64,000 bases of DNA from Pseudomonas kielensis. GTDB taxonomy: Bacteria > Pseudomonadota > Gammaproteobacteria > Pseudomonadales > Pseudomonadaceae. Made by a program: the position numbers and the translations under genes. Positions 7,464 through 16,703 of this stretch are shown here, piece by piece (the first letter of the stretch is position 1; each line of letters starts with the position of its first letter). The notes below the pieces were generated by a model. The model saw nothing but the letters and a program-made list of their open reading frames with translations. It was not told where the DNA came from and searched no databases. The stretch covers positions 43,751 to 107,750 of the forward strand of contig NZ_JACMYG010000019.1 in NCBI RefSeq assembly GCF_014236655.1, written 5' to 3'.

Positions 7464-9575
7464 TTACCAGTCGAGCGAGTAGCTCATGCTGAACGTACGG
7501 CCTTCGGCGTTGGCATAGGGGGCCTTGGCGTTGGACTGGGCGAACAGGTTCTGGTAGTTACGATCGGTCAGGTTGAACACCCCACCTTCAAGCCGGCCGA
7601 CCGGCAGTTCCACGGAGCCGAGCAGGTCCACCAGGGTGTAGCCATTGATGTCGCGTCCGTTGTCATCCTTGAGGGCTGCGTCGTAGCTGGCCAACTGCAT
7701 GCCTTGCAGGCGTAGTGTGTAATCGTCCTCGGTATAACCGACGAACAGGGTGGTTTTTGCTGGTGAGATACGCGTGGCTGGCAGGTCGATCCATTTGCCG
7801 TTCTGCTGAGTCTCGCCCTTGGCCCAGGCATAAGTGCCCCCCACCGACCAGCGATCGGTTGCGCGATAGGTCAGGCTGTTTTCGATGCCGCGAACCCGTT
7901 CCTTCTGATCGATCAGGCGCAACACGCGCTCATTGGCATCGTAGAACTGGGTCACGTCCGAGGTGTTTTCATACACAGTGACATCGGCTTGCCATTGGTC
8001 CCAGTCGCCACGCCAGCCCAGCTCGTAGCTGTCGACCTTGATGGCTTGGGCGTCGAGGGTCTGGATGTTAAAGGAGCTGTTCACATCACGCAGGAAGCGC
8101 TGGATGTCCGGCAGTGAAAACCCCTGGCTGTAGTTGACGAAAACATCCTGGTTCTCGCTCAGGTGATAGACCGCCCCCAGGTTGTACAGGGTGGCGTCGT
8201 ATTTAAGGGTTTCGCCGGGCAGGGTCGCATAATTGCCGGTCTGGACGATCTCCCCATAAGCGATGCTGTCGGAGACGTCGCTTTCGATCCATTCACGGCG
8301 AATACCGCCGCGCACTGTCCAGTCGGCGATGTCCCAGGACATTTGCCCGTAGATGGCCTTGGTGGTGGTCTCGGTATCCGGGCCCAGTTCGAAGGTGGTG
8401 CCGGTCTTGGTGTAGTCCAGGCCCTTGACGCTGTACTGGTCGCCTCGTTGAGTGGAGCGCTCGTTATCGTAGTCGGCCCCCCAGACCAGGTTGCCCGTGG
8501 CACTGCCGATGGCTGGTAGCGGTGTGTCGATGGCCGCGCGCAGGCCATAGACATTCTGCACGCTATTGTTGTCGGAGATGCCCGCGAAGCCTCGCGACAC
8601 GTCAGGGAAAAACAGCGCGTCGGCGCGGCGCCAGTAGCTTTCCAGTTGCAGGCCCTGACCGTGGAAGTCCTTGTCGGTGTAATTGAGGTTGACCGCCTGG
8701 TTATGGGTATAGGGTTGATCGTCGAGGCGCAGCCCTTTGATTGCGACGGCTTCTTGCTTGTTTTTCGGGTCCTTGGTGTAGCCGGTGTCCTGTTCGTCCT
8801 TGTAGTCCTGCAGCGACAGGCTGACTTTCTTGTTCTCGTCCAGCTCGTAACCGAAACGACCTTGCAGGTCATAGGTCTCGGTGTCCATGCTGCTGCCCTG
8901 GGAGGTGTCCTGAGGGATACGGTGACCGTTGCCGTCAAACTGATCGTTGCGTTGCGTCAGGTCGGCGGACACATACCAGTCCAGGGCATCCTTGCGCCCG
9001 GTGGCACTCTGGAAGGCCTCGTAGGCGAAGCCTTTGCGGTTGAAGTTGTTGCCTGTGGTCATGCCCAGTTTGCTGCTGTAGGCCGCTTCCTGGCCCTGGT
9101 TACGCTTGGTGATGATGTTGATGATGCCGCCTGAAGCGCCGGCACCGTAGACACTGCTGGCACCGGAGACCACTTCGATGCGTTCGATGCTGGCTGGGGA
9201 GATGCTGTTGAGCTGGCGGAAATTGTCGCGCGTGGCGTTCTGCGACACACCGTCGATCAATACCAGCACGCTGCGCCCGCGCAGGGTCTGGCCGTAGTTG
9301 CTCATCCCGCCGGTAGACGGTGCAAGGCCGGGAACCAATTGCCCAAGAATGTCGGAGACCCGACGACCCGCGCCGCTCTGCTCACGGATTTGCTGTTCGT
9401 CGATCACCTGGACCGAGCCCGGGATCGAGGCAATGCTCGCTTCACTGCGGGTCGCGGAAACGACCGTGGCCTGGATGTTCAGGGCGTCGGACTGCTGTTC
9501 GGTGTCATCGGCCCAGCTGTAGGCACTGAAGCCACCGAGCAATGGAATCAACAGGGAGAGTTTGGTTCGGGTCAT
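7464..9575 (-). CDS. TonB-dependent siderophore receptor
   Basis: A protein of 703 residues with a signal peptide cleaved after about Ala22 (SAYSWA|DD). The region at residues 30-165 is a plug domain: TVVSATRSEASIASIPGSVQVI near the N-terminus is TonB-box-like, followed by GRSVLVLIDGVSQN and the conserved SSVYGAGASGGIINIITKR. A 22-strand barrel follows, ending FSMSYSLDW with a terminal aromatic. It is 14 bases downstream of the MFS gene and is the last gene of the siderophore run, so it most likely imports the ferric form of the carboxylate siderophore made there. Confidence 0.9.
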   Translation of the reverse strand: MTRTKLSLLIPLLGGFSAYSWADDTEQQSDALNIQATVVSATRSEASIASIPGSVQVIDEQQIREQSGAGRRVSDILGQLVPGLAPSTGGMSNYGQTLRGRSVLVLIDGVSQNATRDNFRQLNSISPASIERIEVVSGASSVYGAGASGGIINIITKRNQGQEAAYSSKLGMTTGNNFNRKGFAYEAFQSATGRKDALDWYVSADLTQRNDQFDGNGHRIPQDTSQGSSMDTETYDLQGRFGYELDENKKVSLSLQDYKDEQDTGYTKDPKNKQEAVAIKGLRLDDQPYTHNQAVNLNYTDKDFHGQGLQLESYWRRADALFFPDVSRGFAGISDNNSVQNVYGLRAAIDTPLPAIGSATGNLVWGADYDNERSTQRGDQYSVKGLDYTKTGTTFELGPDTETTTKAIYGQMSWDIADWTVRGGIRREWIESDVSDSIAYGEIVQTGNYATLPGETLKYDATLYNLGAVYHLSENQDVFVNYSQGFSLPDIQRFLRDVNSSFNIQTLDAQAIKVDSYELGWRGDWDQWQADVTVYENTSDVTQFYDANERVLRLIDQKERVRGIENSLTYRATDRWSVGGTYAWAKGETQQNGKWIDLPATRISPAKTTLFVGYTEDDYTLRLQGMQLASYDAALKDDNGRDINGYTLVDLLGSVELPVGRLEGGVFNLTDRNYQNLFAQSNAKAPYANAEGRTFSMSYSLDW

Positions 9576-9589
9576 GAGGTCGTCTTTTT

Positions 9590-10801
9590 CTAGTTTTGAT
9601 TAGCGTGGGTAGATAAAGGTGTGGGAGCGGGTGTCACGGTGAATGCCCGCACCCAACGGATTCCGAGGGCCGCCAGTGCGTAGGTCAGGGCCACCAGCCA
9701 GAAGCTGTGGGCCAGGCCGATCACACCCATGCCGACTCCGCCGAGCACAGTGCCGAGCAAGGCACCGGCCTTGGCCGCGCTGTTGCCCAGGCCGAGGGCA
9801 AAACCCTGCTGGCTGGCGCACACGGTATTGGCGATCAATGCATAGGCAACGGGAAGCAGGGCGCCTTGCCAGATGCCCCAGACCAGCCGGCTGGCGAGAA
9901 ACCCCAGCCATTCGTTGGCCAGTGCCGTGGCGGCCAGCGTCAGGGCACACAGCCAGGCGACACCCTCGATGACGCGCAAGGTGTAGGCCGGTTGCCAGCG
10001 GTCGAACAAACGTCCCCACAGCGGTGCGGAAATCGCCAGGGTCGCGGCACTCGCGGCGTAGGTGGCGCCGATCAGCCAGCCCGGAGCGTGCAGGATGTTG
10101 GCGACGTACAGGGCGTAGAACGGCTGCGGGATCATCTTCGCGGCCTGGATCAACACGATCACCAACAAGATTGCATTCAGCCAGCCTTTGGGCAGGGCCA
10201 CTGGCGCGGCGTTTTTTTTCGGTGAGGCCCGCGCCCTGTCGGCCGGCAGGAAAAAACTGCCCAGCGCGCATAACAGGCAAATCGCCGTTGCGCCGTAACA
10301 GAGCAAGGCGAAGCCCGAGATGTCCATCAGCCAGCCGCCCAGTACCGGGCCGATCAGCGAGCCGACGGCGGTCGCCGATTGCAGGCGGGCCAGGGTATGG
10401 CCCCGCCGGGAACTGTCGCAGCAGGCCAGGGCATAGGCTTGGGCCGCTGCGAGGAAACCGGCCAGCGCGCCTTGCATCACGCGAATGGCCACCAGCAGCC
10501 AGGGATCATTGGTGATCGCCGCGAGCCCTTGGCAGAGCGCCAGCGCCAGCAGCGCACGAATGATCATCGGCTTGTGTCCGGTGCGGTCGCCCAGGCGACC
10601 CCACACAGGCGTCAGGAGCATGGCCGCGAGCATCGGGCCGGCATAGACCAGTGCCGATAGCATCGCGGTGTAGCCGGCACCCTCTGGCCCAAGCAGATGC
10701 TGGATCTGCAAGGGCCAGAACGGGCCGCTCATTTCCATGGCGCCCATGGAGACAAACTGGATGACGATCAGCAGTCGCAATGCGCGCCCGTCAGCGAGCA
10801 T
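9590..10801 (-). CDS. MFS transporter, probable siderophore exporter
   Basis: A protein of 403 residues with 12 predicted membrane segments. The MFS signature between helices 2 and 3 is seen as VWGRLGDRTGHKPMI, repeated after the central loop as LWGRLFDRW. The ATG at 10801 overlaps the 3' end of the synthetase gene by 11 bases, indicating translational coupling; a longer in-frame reading runs back into the synthetase and is rejected. By position it resembles the MFS exporters LbtB/FslB that accompany single NIS synthetases in Legionella and Francisella, so export of the siderophore is inferred rather than shown. Confidence 0.85.
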   Translation of the reverse strand: MLADGRALRLLIVIQFVSMGAMEMSGPFWPLQIQHLLGPEGAGYTAMLSALVYAGPMLAAMLLTPVWGRLGDRTGHKPMIIRALLALALCQGLAAITNDPWLLVAIRVMQGALAGFLAAAQAYALACCDSSRRGHTLARLQSATAVGSLIGPVLGGWLMDISGFALLCYGATAICLLCALGSFFLPADRARASPKKNAAPVALPKGWLNAILLVIVLIQAAKMIPQPFYALYVANILHAPGWLIGATYAASAATLAISAPLWGRLFDRWQPAYTLRVIEGVAWLCALTLAATALANEWLGFLASRLVWGIWQGALLPVAYALIANTVCASQQGFALGLGNSAAKAGALLGTVLGGVGMGVIGLAHSFWLVALTYALAALGIRWVRAFTVTPAPTPLSTHANQN

Positions 10802-12713
10802 CGGCGCTGGCTCGCAGTGGGTTGCCGAGGCGTCCGACAATGTCGGCATGACTGTCGAGCAAGCGCATGCGCATGAACGACTTTGCCGGCCAGTCTTGCT
10901 CCAGCAAGGCCTGGCGTTCGCTTTCCCAGCGTGCCGGCTCGACGCGCTCGCGCACGCTGTCAAAACACTGTGCAACCTGCGTTGCCAGGCGATCCCAAAG
11001 GATGTCTTGCGGCACACTCCAGTGGCGGGCACAGAGCAATGTCAGCTCGCCCAAGTGGCACATGAACGTGGTGTGCAGGAGTTTGTCGCGGACAAAACCC
11101 GTGTCGTCGTACAGGGTCATTTTCGGATCGTGCAACTGGATATCCAGGCCCTGTGCATGCAGGGTTTTACGGTCGATGCGAATGTCACCAAAGTCACGCA
11201 GCAACAGGCGATTCAACTGACCGTCAGCACCCATGACCATGAAGCTGTTTTGCTGGTGCGCTTCGAACGCCACGCCATACATCAGGTAGATGCCCAGCAG
11301 CGCCGGCACGGCAATCGACAGGTAATCATCGAAGAACGCCAGCATGGCCTCGCTGTCATCACGACCCTGAGCCAGTTGGACCCAATCGCGCAGTAGCGGT
11401 TGTTCGAATTCGTTGACGGCGAACAGGCTGCCGACCGGTACCGCCAACTCGCCTGCTTGCAGCAACGTCAGAGGGTTGTCGCGGTACAACACGCCGGCAT
11501 GCCGGGAGCGATCCTCGTCTACCGGTTGTGCGGCGTAGTGCACGCCGATGCGCTCCGGCACGATGTTCAGCAGGCGCTGAATCTGTGGCTCCTGGTCGAG
11601 AATCTGCAGCATCAACTGGCTGATGCGCGGGCCCATCCGGGCCGAGCGTGGTGACACCGTGCGTTGCACGCTGGTCAGGCGCAATGCCACGGGCAGCTTG
11701 ACCATCGGCGCAACACGGCTGGCCTGGGGTAAAACCGTGCGCAAGGACATGGTTGGGTGACCGGTGAAGGCGACGATGTCAGTGATGATCAGCAGGTTGT
11801 CCGCGATCTCGTTGGCGAACGAATGTGGCAGTTCCTCATGGGCTTGCCAGGGGTGCGATGGCAGCGGTAGGTAGTCCGCTGCGTCCAGGCCCCGCTGGTG
11901 CAAGTGGCGCTGCAATTGTTCGGCGGCCTGGGGGAAGTGGCCCTGCCACCAGTCCCAGTAATCTGCGGTGCCGGCCAGTGCTTCGACGTGGGCGTACTGG
12001 CGGTGCAGGGCACACAACACGATCGGAAAACTCGCTTCGAACTCGGGCGAGAACGCGATGACCTGAGCGGCACTCAAGCCCAGCTTGGTCTTGTAGTTCG
12101 GGTGCCATGGATGGCCGAGCGTGCCCCACTGTTCCAGCAGCGATGTCGGGTTCGGGTGCCCGGGACTGGCGTGGAGCCAAGCCAGCAGGTTGTTGTCGTA
12201 CTCGGCGCCGATTTGCTCCCTCAGGCGCTCGGTCCAGCCATGGTGGAACGCCAGGCACAGTGTGTCGTTGCTGAAGCTGTCATCCAGCTCCAGTGCCAGA
12301 CGTTCCAGGACCTGTGCAGAAGCCGGTGGGTTGAGCAACGTGCTGAGGTGCTCGAGCAGCTCGCTGGGCAACTGGATCTTGTGCGGTTGGCGGTCGGGGG
12401 TGTGCAGGACGATGCTGCCACGTACATCCCAACTGTTCATCCGCGTGCCGCAGAGGTGATCGAAGTGGAGTTGCGCTCCGTCGCCAAGTGTTAGCCAGCA
12501 GTGGTTGTTGCCGTCGAACGTGCAAGCGTCGGGGGTAATCAGGCCTTCGCGAAACAGCGCCTGGATCAGGCGCTGGAAACTGCGTTGGGCCGCGGGAGCC
12601 AGGGCATTGCATAAATGATCGAGGGTGATGCGGTGGGACTGGAACGCCTCGGTGCTGAGGGCTTCGCTCCAGCGAGAGAGCAACTGCTGTTGTTTTTGCG
12701 TATAGGCGCGCAT
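10791..12713 (-). CDS. NIS siderophore synthetase (IucA/IucC family)
   Basis: A protein of 640 residues. Family motifs are present in order: HPWHPNYK at 201-208, HPTMSLRT near 319-326, SVQRTVSPRSARMGPR near 348-363 (ATP and phosphate contacts) and EAHQQN at 484-489 (metal/ATP site). NIS synthetases adenylate a carboxylate, usually citrate, and condense it with an amine or alcohol. Only one synthetase is present, with no decarboxylase, hydroxylase or acetylase next to it, so the amine must come from general metabolism; a rhizoferrin-like citrate-diamine product would need just one such enzyme. First gene of a minus-strand run with exporter and receptor, preceded by a candidate Fur box. Confidence 0.9.
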   Translation of the reverse strand: MRAYTQKQQQLLSRWSEALSTEAFQSHRITLDHLCNALAPAAQRSFQRLIQALFREGLITPDACTFDGNNHCWLTLGDGAQLHFDHLCGTRMNSWDVRGSIVLHTPDRQPHKIQLPSELLEHLSTLLNPPASAQVLERLALELDDSFSNDTLCLAFHHGWTERLREQIGAEYDNNLLAWLHASPGHPNPTSLLEQWGTLGHPWHPNYKTKLGLSAAQVIAFSPEFEASFPIVLCALHRQYAHVEALAGTADYWDWWQGHFPQAAEQLQRHLHQRGLDAADYLPLPSHPWQAHEELPHSFANEIADNLLIITDIVAFTGHPTMSLRTVLPQASRVAPMVKLPVALRLTSVQRTVSPRSARMGPRISQLMLQILDQEPQIQRLLNIVPERIGVHYAAQPVDEDRSRHAGVLYRDNPLTLLQAGELAVPVGSLFAVNEFEQPLLRDWVQLAQGRDDSEAMLAFFDDYLSIAVPALLGIYLMYGVAFEAHQQNSFMVMGADGQLNRLLLRDFGDIRIDRKTLHAQGLDIQLHDPKMTLYDDTGFVRDKLLHTTFMCHLGELTLLCARHWSVPQDILWDRLATQVAQCFDSVRERVEPARWESERQALLEQDWPAKSFMRMRLLDSHADIVGRLGNPLRASADAR

Positions 12714-12780
12714 CAGGCCCTGTTCCTTGAGGCTGAGGTTGACTGAAAGCGCGCTGAGAATACCAATTAAAAAGACTAAT

Positions 12781-12799
12781 GCAAATGATATGGATTGCT
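12781..12799. promoter_or_regulatory. Candidate Fur box upstream of the siderophore synthetase
   Basis: The stretch GCAAATGATATGGATTGCT matches the 19-bp Fur consensus at 11 positions, with the left half GCAAATGATA being of the type common in Pseudomonas Fur boxes. It lies about 70 bases before the synthetase ATG in an AT-rich pocket. On the minus strand TTGCAT and TATTCT, 16 bases apart, may be the -35 and -10 and overlap the box. Confidence 0.4.
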
Positions 12800-12817
12800 A
12801 TTTGAGTGCCTGTTCGT

Positions 12818-13747
12818 TCAGACCCTGTCCAACGGTTTGCTCAGCACCATGTACTGCTCGCCTACTTGCTGTGCATAGCGCTCCACCACGTGCTGGCACA
12901 AGGTCACGATTTCTTCGACCCATTCGGCCCCCACTCGCCACGACACCACCACCTGCAGGTTAGGTGGGCGCTGGTCGATGGCCAGCAGGGTCAACTCGCC
13001 GCGCGCCAGTTCTTCGCTCACCAGCACCGGCGGCAGGGCGCCAATGCCGAAGCCGTCACGCAGCAGGCGGGTGATCGCCGACACCGAGTTCACGCAGTTC
13101 AGGCGCGGCGCGAGCACACCGTTGGCCTGCATCAGGCTGAGCACTTCCTGGTGCGGGTGGGAGTTTTTCGAGTAGGTGATGATCCGTTCGCGGGCCAGTT
13201 CGGCGAGGCTCGCGTACTCGCGGTTGTAGATCGAGTTGCTGGCGACGATCCAGCCGATCGGGTGGCTGGCCAGCTCCAGGCTGCGCACGCTTTCCTGGCG
13301 CAGCAGGTCGGTTTGCAGGATCAGATCGAGAAAGCCTTTTTGCAGTTGATCGCAGAGGTTGAGCGAGGTATCGGCGACCAGCTCTATTTCCAGCAACGGA
13401 TAGTGATCGGTGATCTGCGCCACCAACGGGCTGAGCCAGGTGTGGATCACCGTGTCCATCACCCCGATGCGCACCCGTCCGGCCTTGCTCGAACGGGTTT
13501 CCAGGGACTGCTTGAGCGCCTGCATGGTGTCGATCATCTGCTCGGCATAGTCGAGCACTTTCAAGCCCTCGGGCGTCAGCTTCACACCCCGTGAATCGCG
13601 CAGGAACAGCTTCACCCCCAGCTCGCCTTCGAGCACGGCGATGCGGCTGGAAATCGAGGCCTGGGTGGTGAACAGCTTGTCGGCGGTGAGGCGAAAACTT
13701 TTCAGCCGGGCGACCCAGACGAAGGTTTCGAGGAACTTGAGGTTCAT
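12818..13747 (-). CDS. LysR-family transcriptional regulator, probable regulator of the pxp locus
   Basis: A protein of 309 residues. The N-terminal winged helix-turn-helix reads FVWVARLKSFRLTADKLFTTQASISSRI.. with ALEGELGV-like spacing, followed by a linker helix and a two-lobed effector domain (RVRIGVMDTVIHTWLSPLV onward). It is divergent from the MFS transporter gene at 13890 with a 142-base shared region, the usual LysR arrangement, so control of the MFS-pxpABC genes is the best inference. The downstream siderophore gene on the same strand has its own promoter signals. Confidence 0.9.
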   Translation of the reverse strand: MNLKFLETFVWVARLKSFRLTADKLFTTQASISSRIAVLEGELGVKLFLRDSRGVKLTPEGLKVLDYAEQMIDTMQALKQSLETRSSKAGRVRIGVMDTVIHTWLSPLVAQITDHYPLLEIELVADTSLNLCDQLQKGFLDLILQTDLLRQESVRSLELASHPIGWIVASNSIYNREYASLAELARERIITYSKNSHPHQEVLSLMQANGVLAPRLNCVNSVSAITRLLRDGFGIGALPPVLVSEELARGELTLLAIDQRPPNLQVVVSWRVGAEWVEEIVTLCQHVVERYAQQVGEQYMVLSKPLDRV

Positions 13748-13889
13748 GAGATCAACTTTTTCTTATGTCTTGGCAGGGGTTTTATTAGTTGGACGGGCAG
13801 GGCGCCGTCGTCGAAAAATGCGCCAGAGCCCACGATATGCGTCGTAGCGGCTCAGAACAATACCAATAAAAATTACGCGGAGATTCGCC

Positions 13890-15182
13890 ATGAGTGCGCC
13901 CGACACGACCGACGCCGTCCAGACCCCGGTCGGCAGCCGCCCCGGTCCCTTTGACTGGTATCGCAACATCAACCAGCAAGAGCGCCGGACCTTCTGGAGC
14001 TGCAAGATTGGTTATGGCCTGGATGGCATGGACACCCAGATGCTCAGCTTCGTGGTGCCGACGCTCATCGCGATGTGGGGCATCACCACGGGCGAAGCGG
14101 GCTTGATCCACACCAGCACCCTGATCGCCTCGGCCATCGGTGGCTGGGTCGCGGGGATCCTCTCCGACCGCATCGGTCGGGTGCGCACCCTGCAACTCAC
14201 CGTACTGTGGTTCGCCTTCTTCACTTTCCTCTGCGGCTTCGCGCAAAACTACGAACAACTGCTGATCGCCCGGACCCTGATGGGCTTTGGTTTCGGTGGT
14301 GAATGGACCGCTGGCGCGGTGCTGATCGGCGAAGTGATTCGCGCCAAGGACCGTGGCAAGGCAGTGGGCATGGTGCAATCCGGCTGGGCCCTGGGTTGGG
14401 GCCTGACGGCGATCCTCTACGCGATTCTGTTTTCCCTGCTGCCGCCTGAAGACGCCTGGCGCGCACTGTTCCTGCTGGGCATCGTGCCCGCCGTGTTCGT
14501 GATCTTCGTCCGTCGTCTGGTCAAGGACCCGGAAATCTACCGTGAAGCCAAGGCCCGCCAGGAGCCGAGCAACCCGTCGAAGTTCTACGAGATCTTCGCC
14601 CCCGGCATGCTCAGCACCACGATTCGCGCCTCGTTGCTGACCACCGGAGCCCTCGGCGGGTACTACGCAATCACGTCCTGGTTGCCGACCTTCCTGAAGA
14701 ACGAACGTGGCTTGAGCGTGCTCGGCACCGGCGGGTACCTGGCCATGGTGATTGTCGGCTCCTACGTCGGCTACGTGATCAGCGCCTACCTGACCGATAT
14801 TCTGGGGCGCAAGAAAAACTTCATTCTGTTCGCGGTCGGTTCGTTCACCATTGTCCTGCTCTACACCCAGTTGCCGGTCAGCAATGGCGTGATGTTGTGG
14901 CTGGGCTTTCCCCTGGGGTTCTTTGCCTCGGGCATCTTCAGTGGCATGGGGGCCTTTCTCACCGAGCTGTTCCCGACCCGCATCCGGGGTTCGGGCCAGG
15001 GCTTTTGCTACAACGTGGGCCGTGCGCTGGCGGCGTTGTTCCCGCTGCTGATCGGCCTGCTCAGCCAGACCGTGCCGCTGAGTGTGGGGATCGGTGCGTT
15101 CGCGGCCGTGTCCTACGGTGTGGTAATCCTGGCGGCCCTGAGCCTGCCGGAAACCCGTGGCAAGCAACTTGACGCGCAGTAA
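13890..15182 (+). CDS. MFS transporter (aromatic acid/sialate-type AAHS-like), pxp locus
   Basis: A protein of 430 residues with 12 membrane segments. The pattern GYGLDGMDTQMLSFVVP in helix 1 and GILSDRIGRVRTLQ in loop 2-3 fit the acid:proton symporter branch of the MFS; GFGFGGEWTAGAVLIGE is the helix 4 signature and PTRIRGSGQGFCYNVGR the cytoplasmic loop 10-11. It precedes pxpA by 67 bases. The context suggests uptake of 5-oxoproline or a related organic acid; this is inference. Confidence 0.85.
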   Translation: MSAPDTTDAVQTPVGSRPGPFDWYRNINQQERRTFWSCKIGYGLDGMDTQMLSFVVPTLIAMWGITTGEAGLIHTSTLIASAIGGWVAGILSDRIGRVRTLQLTVLWFAFFTFLCGFAQNYEQLLIARTLMGFGFGGEWTAGAVLIGEVIRAKDRGKAVGMVQSGWALGWGLTAILYAILFSLLPPEDAWRALFLLGIVPAVFVIFVRRLVKDPEIYREAKARQEPSNPSKFYEIFAPGMLSTTIRASLLTTGALGGYYAITSWLPTFLKNERGLSVLGTGGYLAMVIVGSYVGYVISAYLTDILGRKKNFILFAVGSFTIVLLYTQLPVSNGVMLWLGFPLGFFASGIFSGMGAFLTELFPTRIRGSGQGFCYNVGRALAALFPLLIGLLSQTVPLSVGIGAFAAVSYGVVILAALSLPETRGKQLDAQ

Positions 15183-15193
15183 CTGCTAATCTG

Positions 15194-15213
15194 CGGGGCT
15201 GCTCGAAGCCCCG
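15194..15213. other. Stem-loop between the MFS gene and pxpA
   Basis: CGGGGCT (15194-15200) and AGCCCCG (15207-15213) are perfect arms around GCTCGA, 12 bases after the MFS stop. No T-run follows. It may protect or separate the MFS message from pxpABC. Confidence 0.4.
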
Positions 15214-15249
15214 TGGTCAAAACGATAAAAATTCACAGGAGCACTGACC

Positions 15250-16002
15250 GTGAGCCGCCTGTTACTGAACTGCGATATCGGCGAAAGCTTTGGCAACTGG
15301 ACCATGGGTCTGGATGCCGAGGTGATGCCGTTCATTGATTGCGCCAACATCGCCTGCGGTTTCCATGCCGGTGACCCCAGCATCATGCGCAAGACCGTCA
15401 GCCTGGCCCTGAGCCATGGCGTGCGGATCGGCGCCCATCCGGCCTATCAGGACCTGCAAGGGTTTGGCCGCCGGTCCATGGCCTACAGCGCCCAGGAAAT
15501 CCAGGACCTGTTGCACTATCAGATCGGCGCGCTGGACGGCATCTGCCGTGCCCAGGGCGGGCGCGTGAGTTACGTCAAACCCCACGGGGCGATGTACAAC
15601 GACATGATGGCCAACCCGGCGCAGTTACGCGCAGTGATCCAGGCCGTCGCGGCCTACGACCGGCAACTGCCGCTGATGCTGATGGCCACCCGTGACAACC
15701 GCGCTGCCCAGGCGTTGGGCGATGAATACGGGGTGACGCTGTGGTTCGAAGCCTTCGCCGACCGTGCCTATGACAGCGCCGGGCACCTGGTGTCGCGGCA
15801 GTTGCCGGGGGCGGTGCATCACGATGCCGAAAAAATCATCGAGCAGGCGCTGATCATTGCCCGTGGCGGCGAATTGCTCGCCAGCGACGGCAGCCCTTTG
15901 GTGCTGCAGGCCAACACCCTGTGCGTGCACGGTGACAACGCCAGTTCGGTGGCGGCCGTGCAGCGTATCCGCCAGGCCTTGAATCAGCAGAGCCCATCAT
16001 GA
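15250..16002 (+). CDS. pxpA: 5-oxoprolinase subunit A (LamB/YcsF family)
   Basis: A protein of 250 residues starting at GTG with AGGAGC eight bases upstream. The opening LLNCDIGESFGNW is the LamB/YcsF signature, followed by DCANIACGFHAGDPSIM and VSYVKPHGAMYNDM with the conserved acidic and histidine residues. With PxpB and PxpC it forms the prokaryotic ATP-dependent 5-oxoprolinase that opens pyroglutamate to glutamate. Its stop overlaps the pxpB start (ATGA), so the subunits are coupled. Confidence 0.95.
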   Translation: MSRLLLNCDIGESFGNWTMGLDAEVMPFIDCANIACGFHAGDPSIMRKTVSLALSHGVRIGAHPAYQDLQGFGRRSMAYSAQEIQDLLHYQIGALDGICRAQGGRVSYVKPHGAMYNDMMANPAQLRAVIQAVAAYDRQLPLMLMATRDNRAAQALGDEYGVTLWFEAFADRAYDSAGHLVSRQLPGAVHHDAEKIIEQALIIARGGELLASDGSPLVLQANTLCVHGDNASSVAAVQRIRQALNQQSPS

Positions 16003-16703
16003 AGCCACGGGTTGAAGTGGTGGCGATCGATTGCCTGATGGTCCGTCTGTTCGATGAGATCGCCGAAAGCAACATGCCGTGGATGCTCGCCGCCTGCGTG
16101 CGGCTGCGGGAAAACTTCGGCGGGCACCTGATTGACCTGGTGCCGTCCTACACCACCTTGATGGTGCATTACGACCTGCTCGCCCTGAACCCGGCCCAGG
16201 CTCGGGAGCTGATTGCCCAGGCCTTGAACGGTCTGACGCCGGATGCCCAGGCCAGTGGTCAGTGTCATGTGCTGCCGGTCTGGTACCACCCCAGTGTCGG
16301 CCCGGAGCTGAGCCTGCTGGCGCAACGCAGTGGCTTGGCAGTGGATGAGGTGATCCGTCGGCACAGTGAGCGCGAGTATCAGGTGTTCGCCCTCGGGTTT
16401 GCCCCGGGTTTTGCCTTCATGGGCCTGGTGGAAGAAGTGCTGGCCGCGCCGCGTCTCAATACCCCGCGCAAGCGGGTGGCGGCCGGCAGCGTCGGGATTG
16501 CCGAGCGCCAGACGGCGGCCTACCCGGTGGTGTCGCCGGGGGGCTGGAACCTGATTGGCCGCACCCCGGCCAGACTGTTCGACCGTGGGCGCGATGGCTA
16601 CAGCCTGATGCAGCCGGGCGATACCGTGCGCTTCGCCGCGGTCAGCCACGCCGAGTTCGTCAACCTGGGTGGCGATGACACCCCGCTGGAGGTATCGGCA
16701 TGA
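15999..16703 (+). CDS. pxpB: 5-oxoprolinase subunit B
   Basis: A protein of 234 residues of the KipI/PxpB (CT_C_D) family, in the range for the family. Seen are the N-terminal helical part, then FALGFAPGFAFMGLVEEVL and the RKRVAAGSVGIAERQTAAYPVVSPGGWN stretch, which is the family core (GSVGIA..QT..YP..SPGGW). It overlaps pxpA and pxpC by ATGA on either side. It acts in the cytoplasm as part of the 5-oxoprolinase complex. Confidence 0.94.
   Translation: MKPRVEVVAIDCLMVRLFDEIAESNMPWMLAACVRLRENFGGHLIDLVPSYTTLMVHYDLLALNPAQARELIAQALNGLTPDAQASGQCHVLPVWYHPSVGPELSLLAQRSGLAVDEVIRRHSEREYQVFALGFAPGFAFMGLVEEVLAAPRLNTPRKRVAAGSVGIAERQTAAYPVVSPGGWNLIGRTPARLFDRGRDGYSLMQPGDTVRFAAVSHAEFVNLGGDDTPLEVSA

Noticed and set aside
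10802..11032. N-terminal extension of the MFS siderophore exporter
   Set aside because: The extension lies inside the synthetase gene in another frame and is basic/Ser-rich; the MLADGR start with an 11-base overlap is the sensible one.
13785..15167. Minus-strand ORF of 460 codons opposite the MFS gene
   Set aside because: Composition (repeated GADH/AEHAG-like words) is that of a shadow frame; MFS frame on the plus strand is certain.
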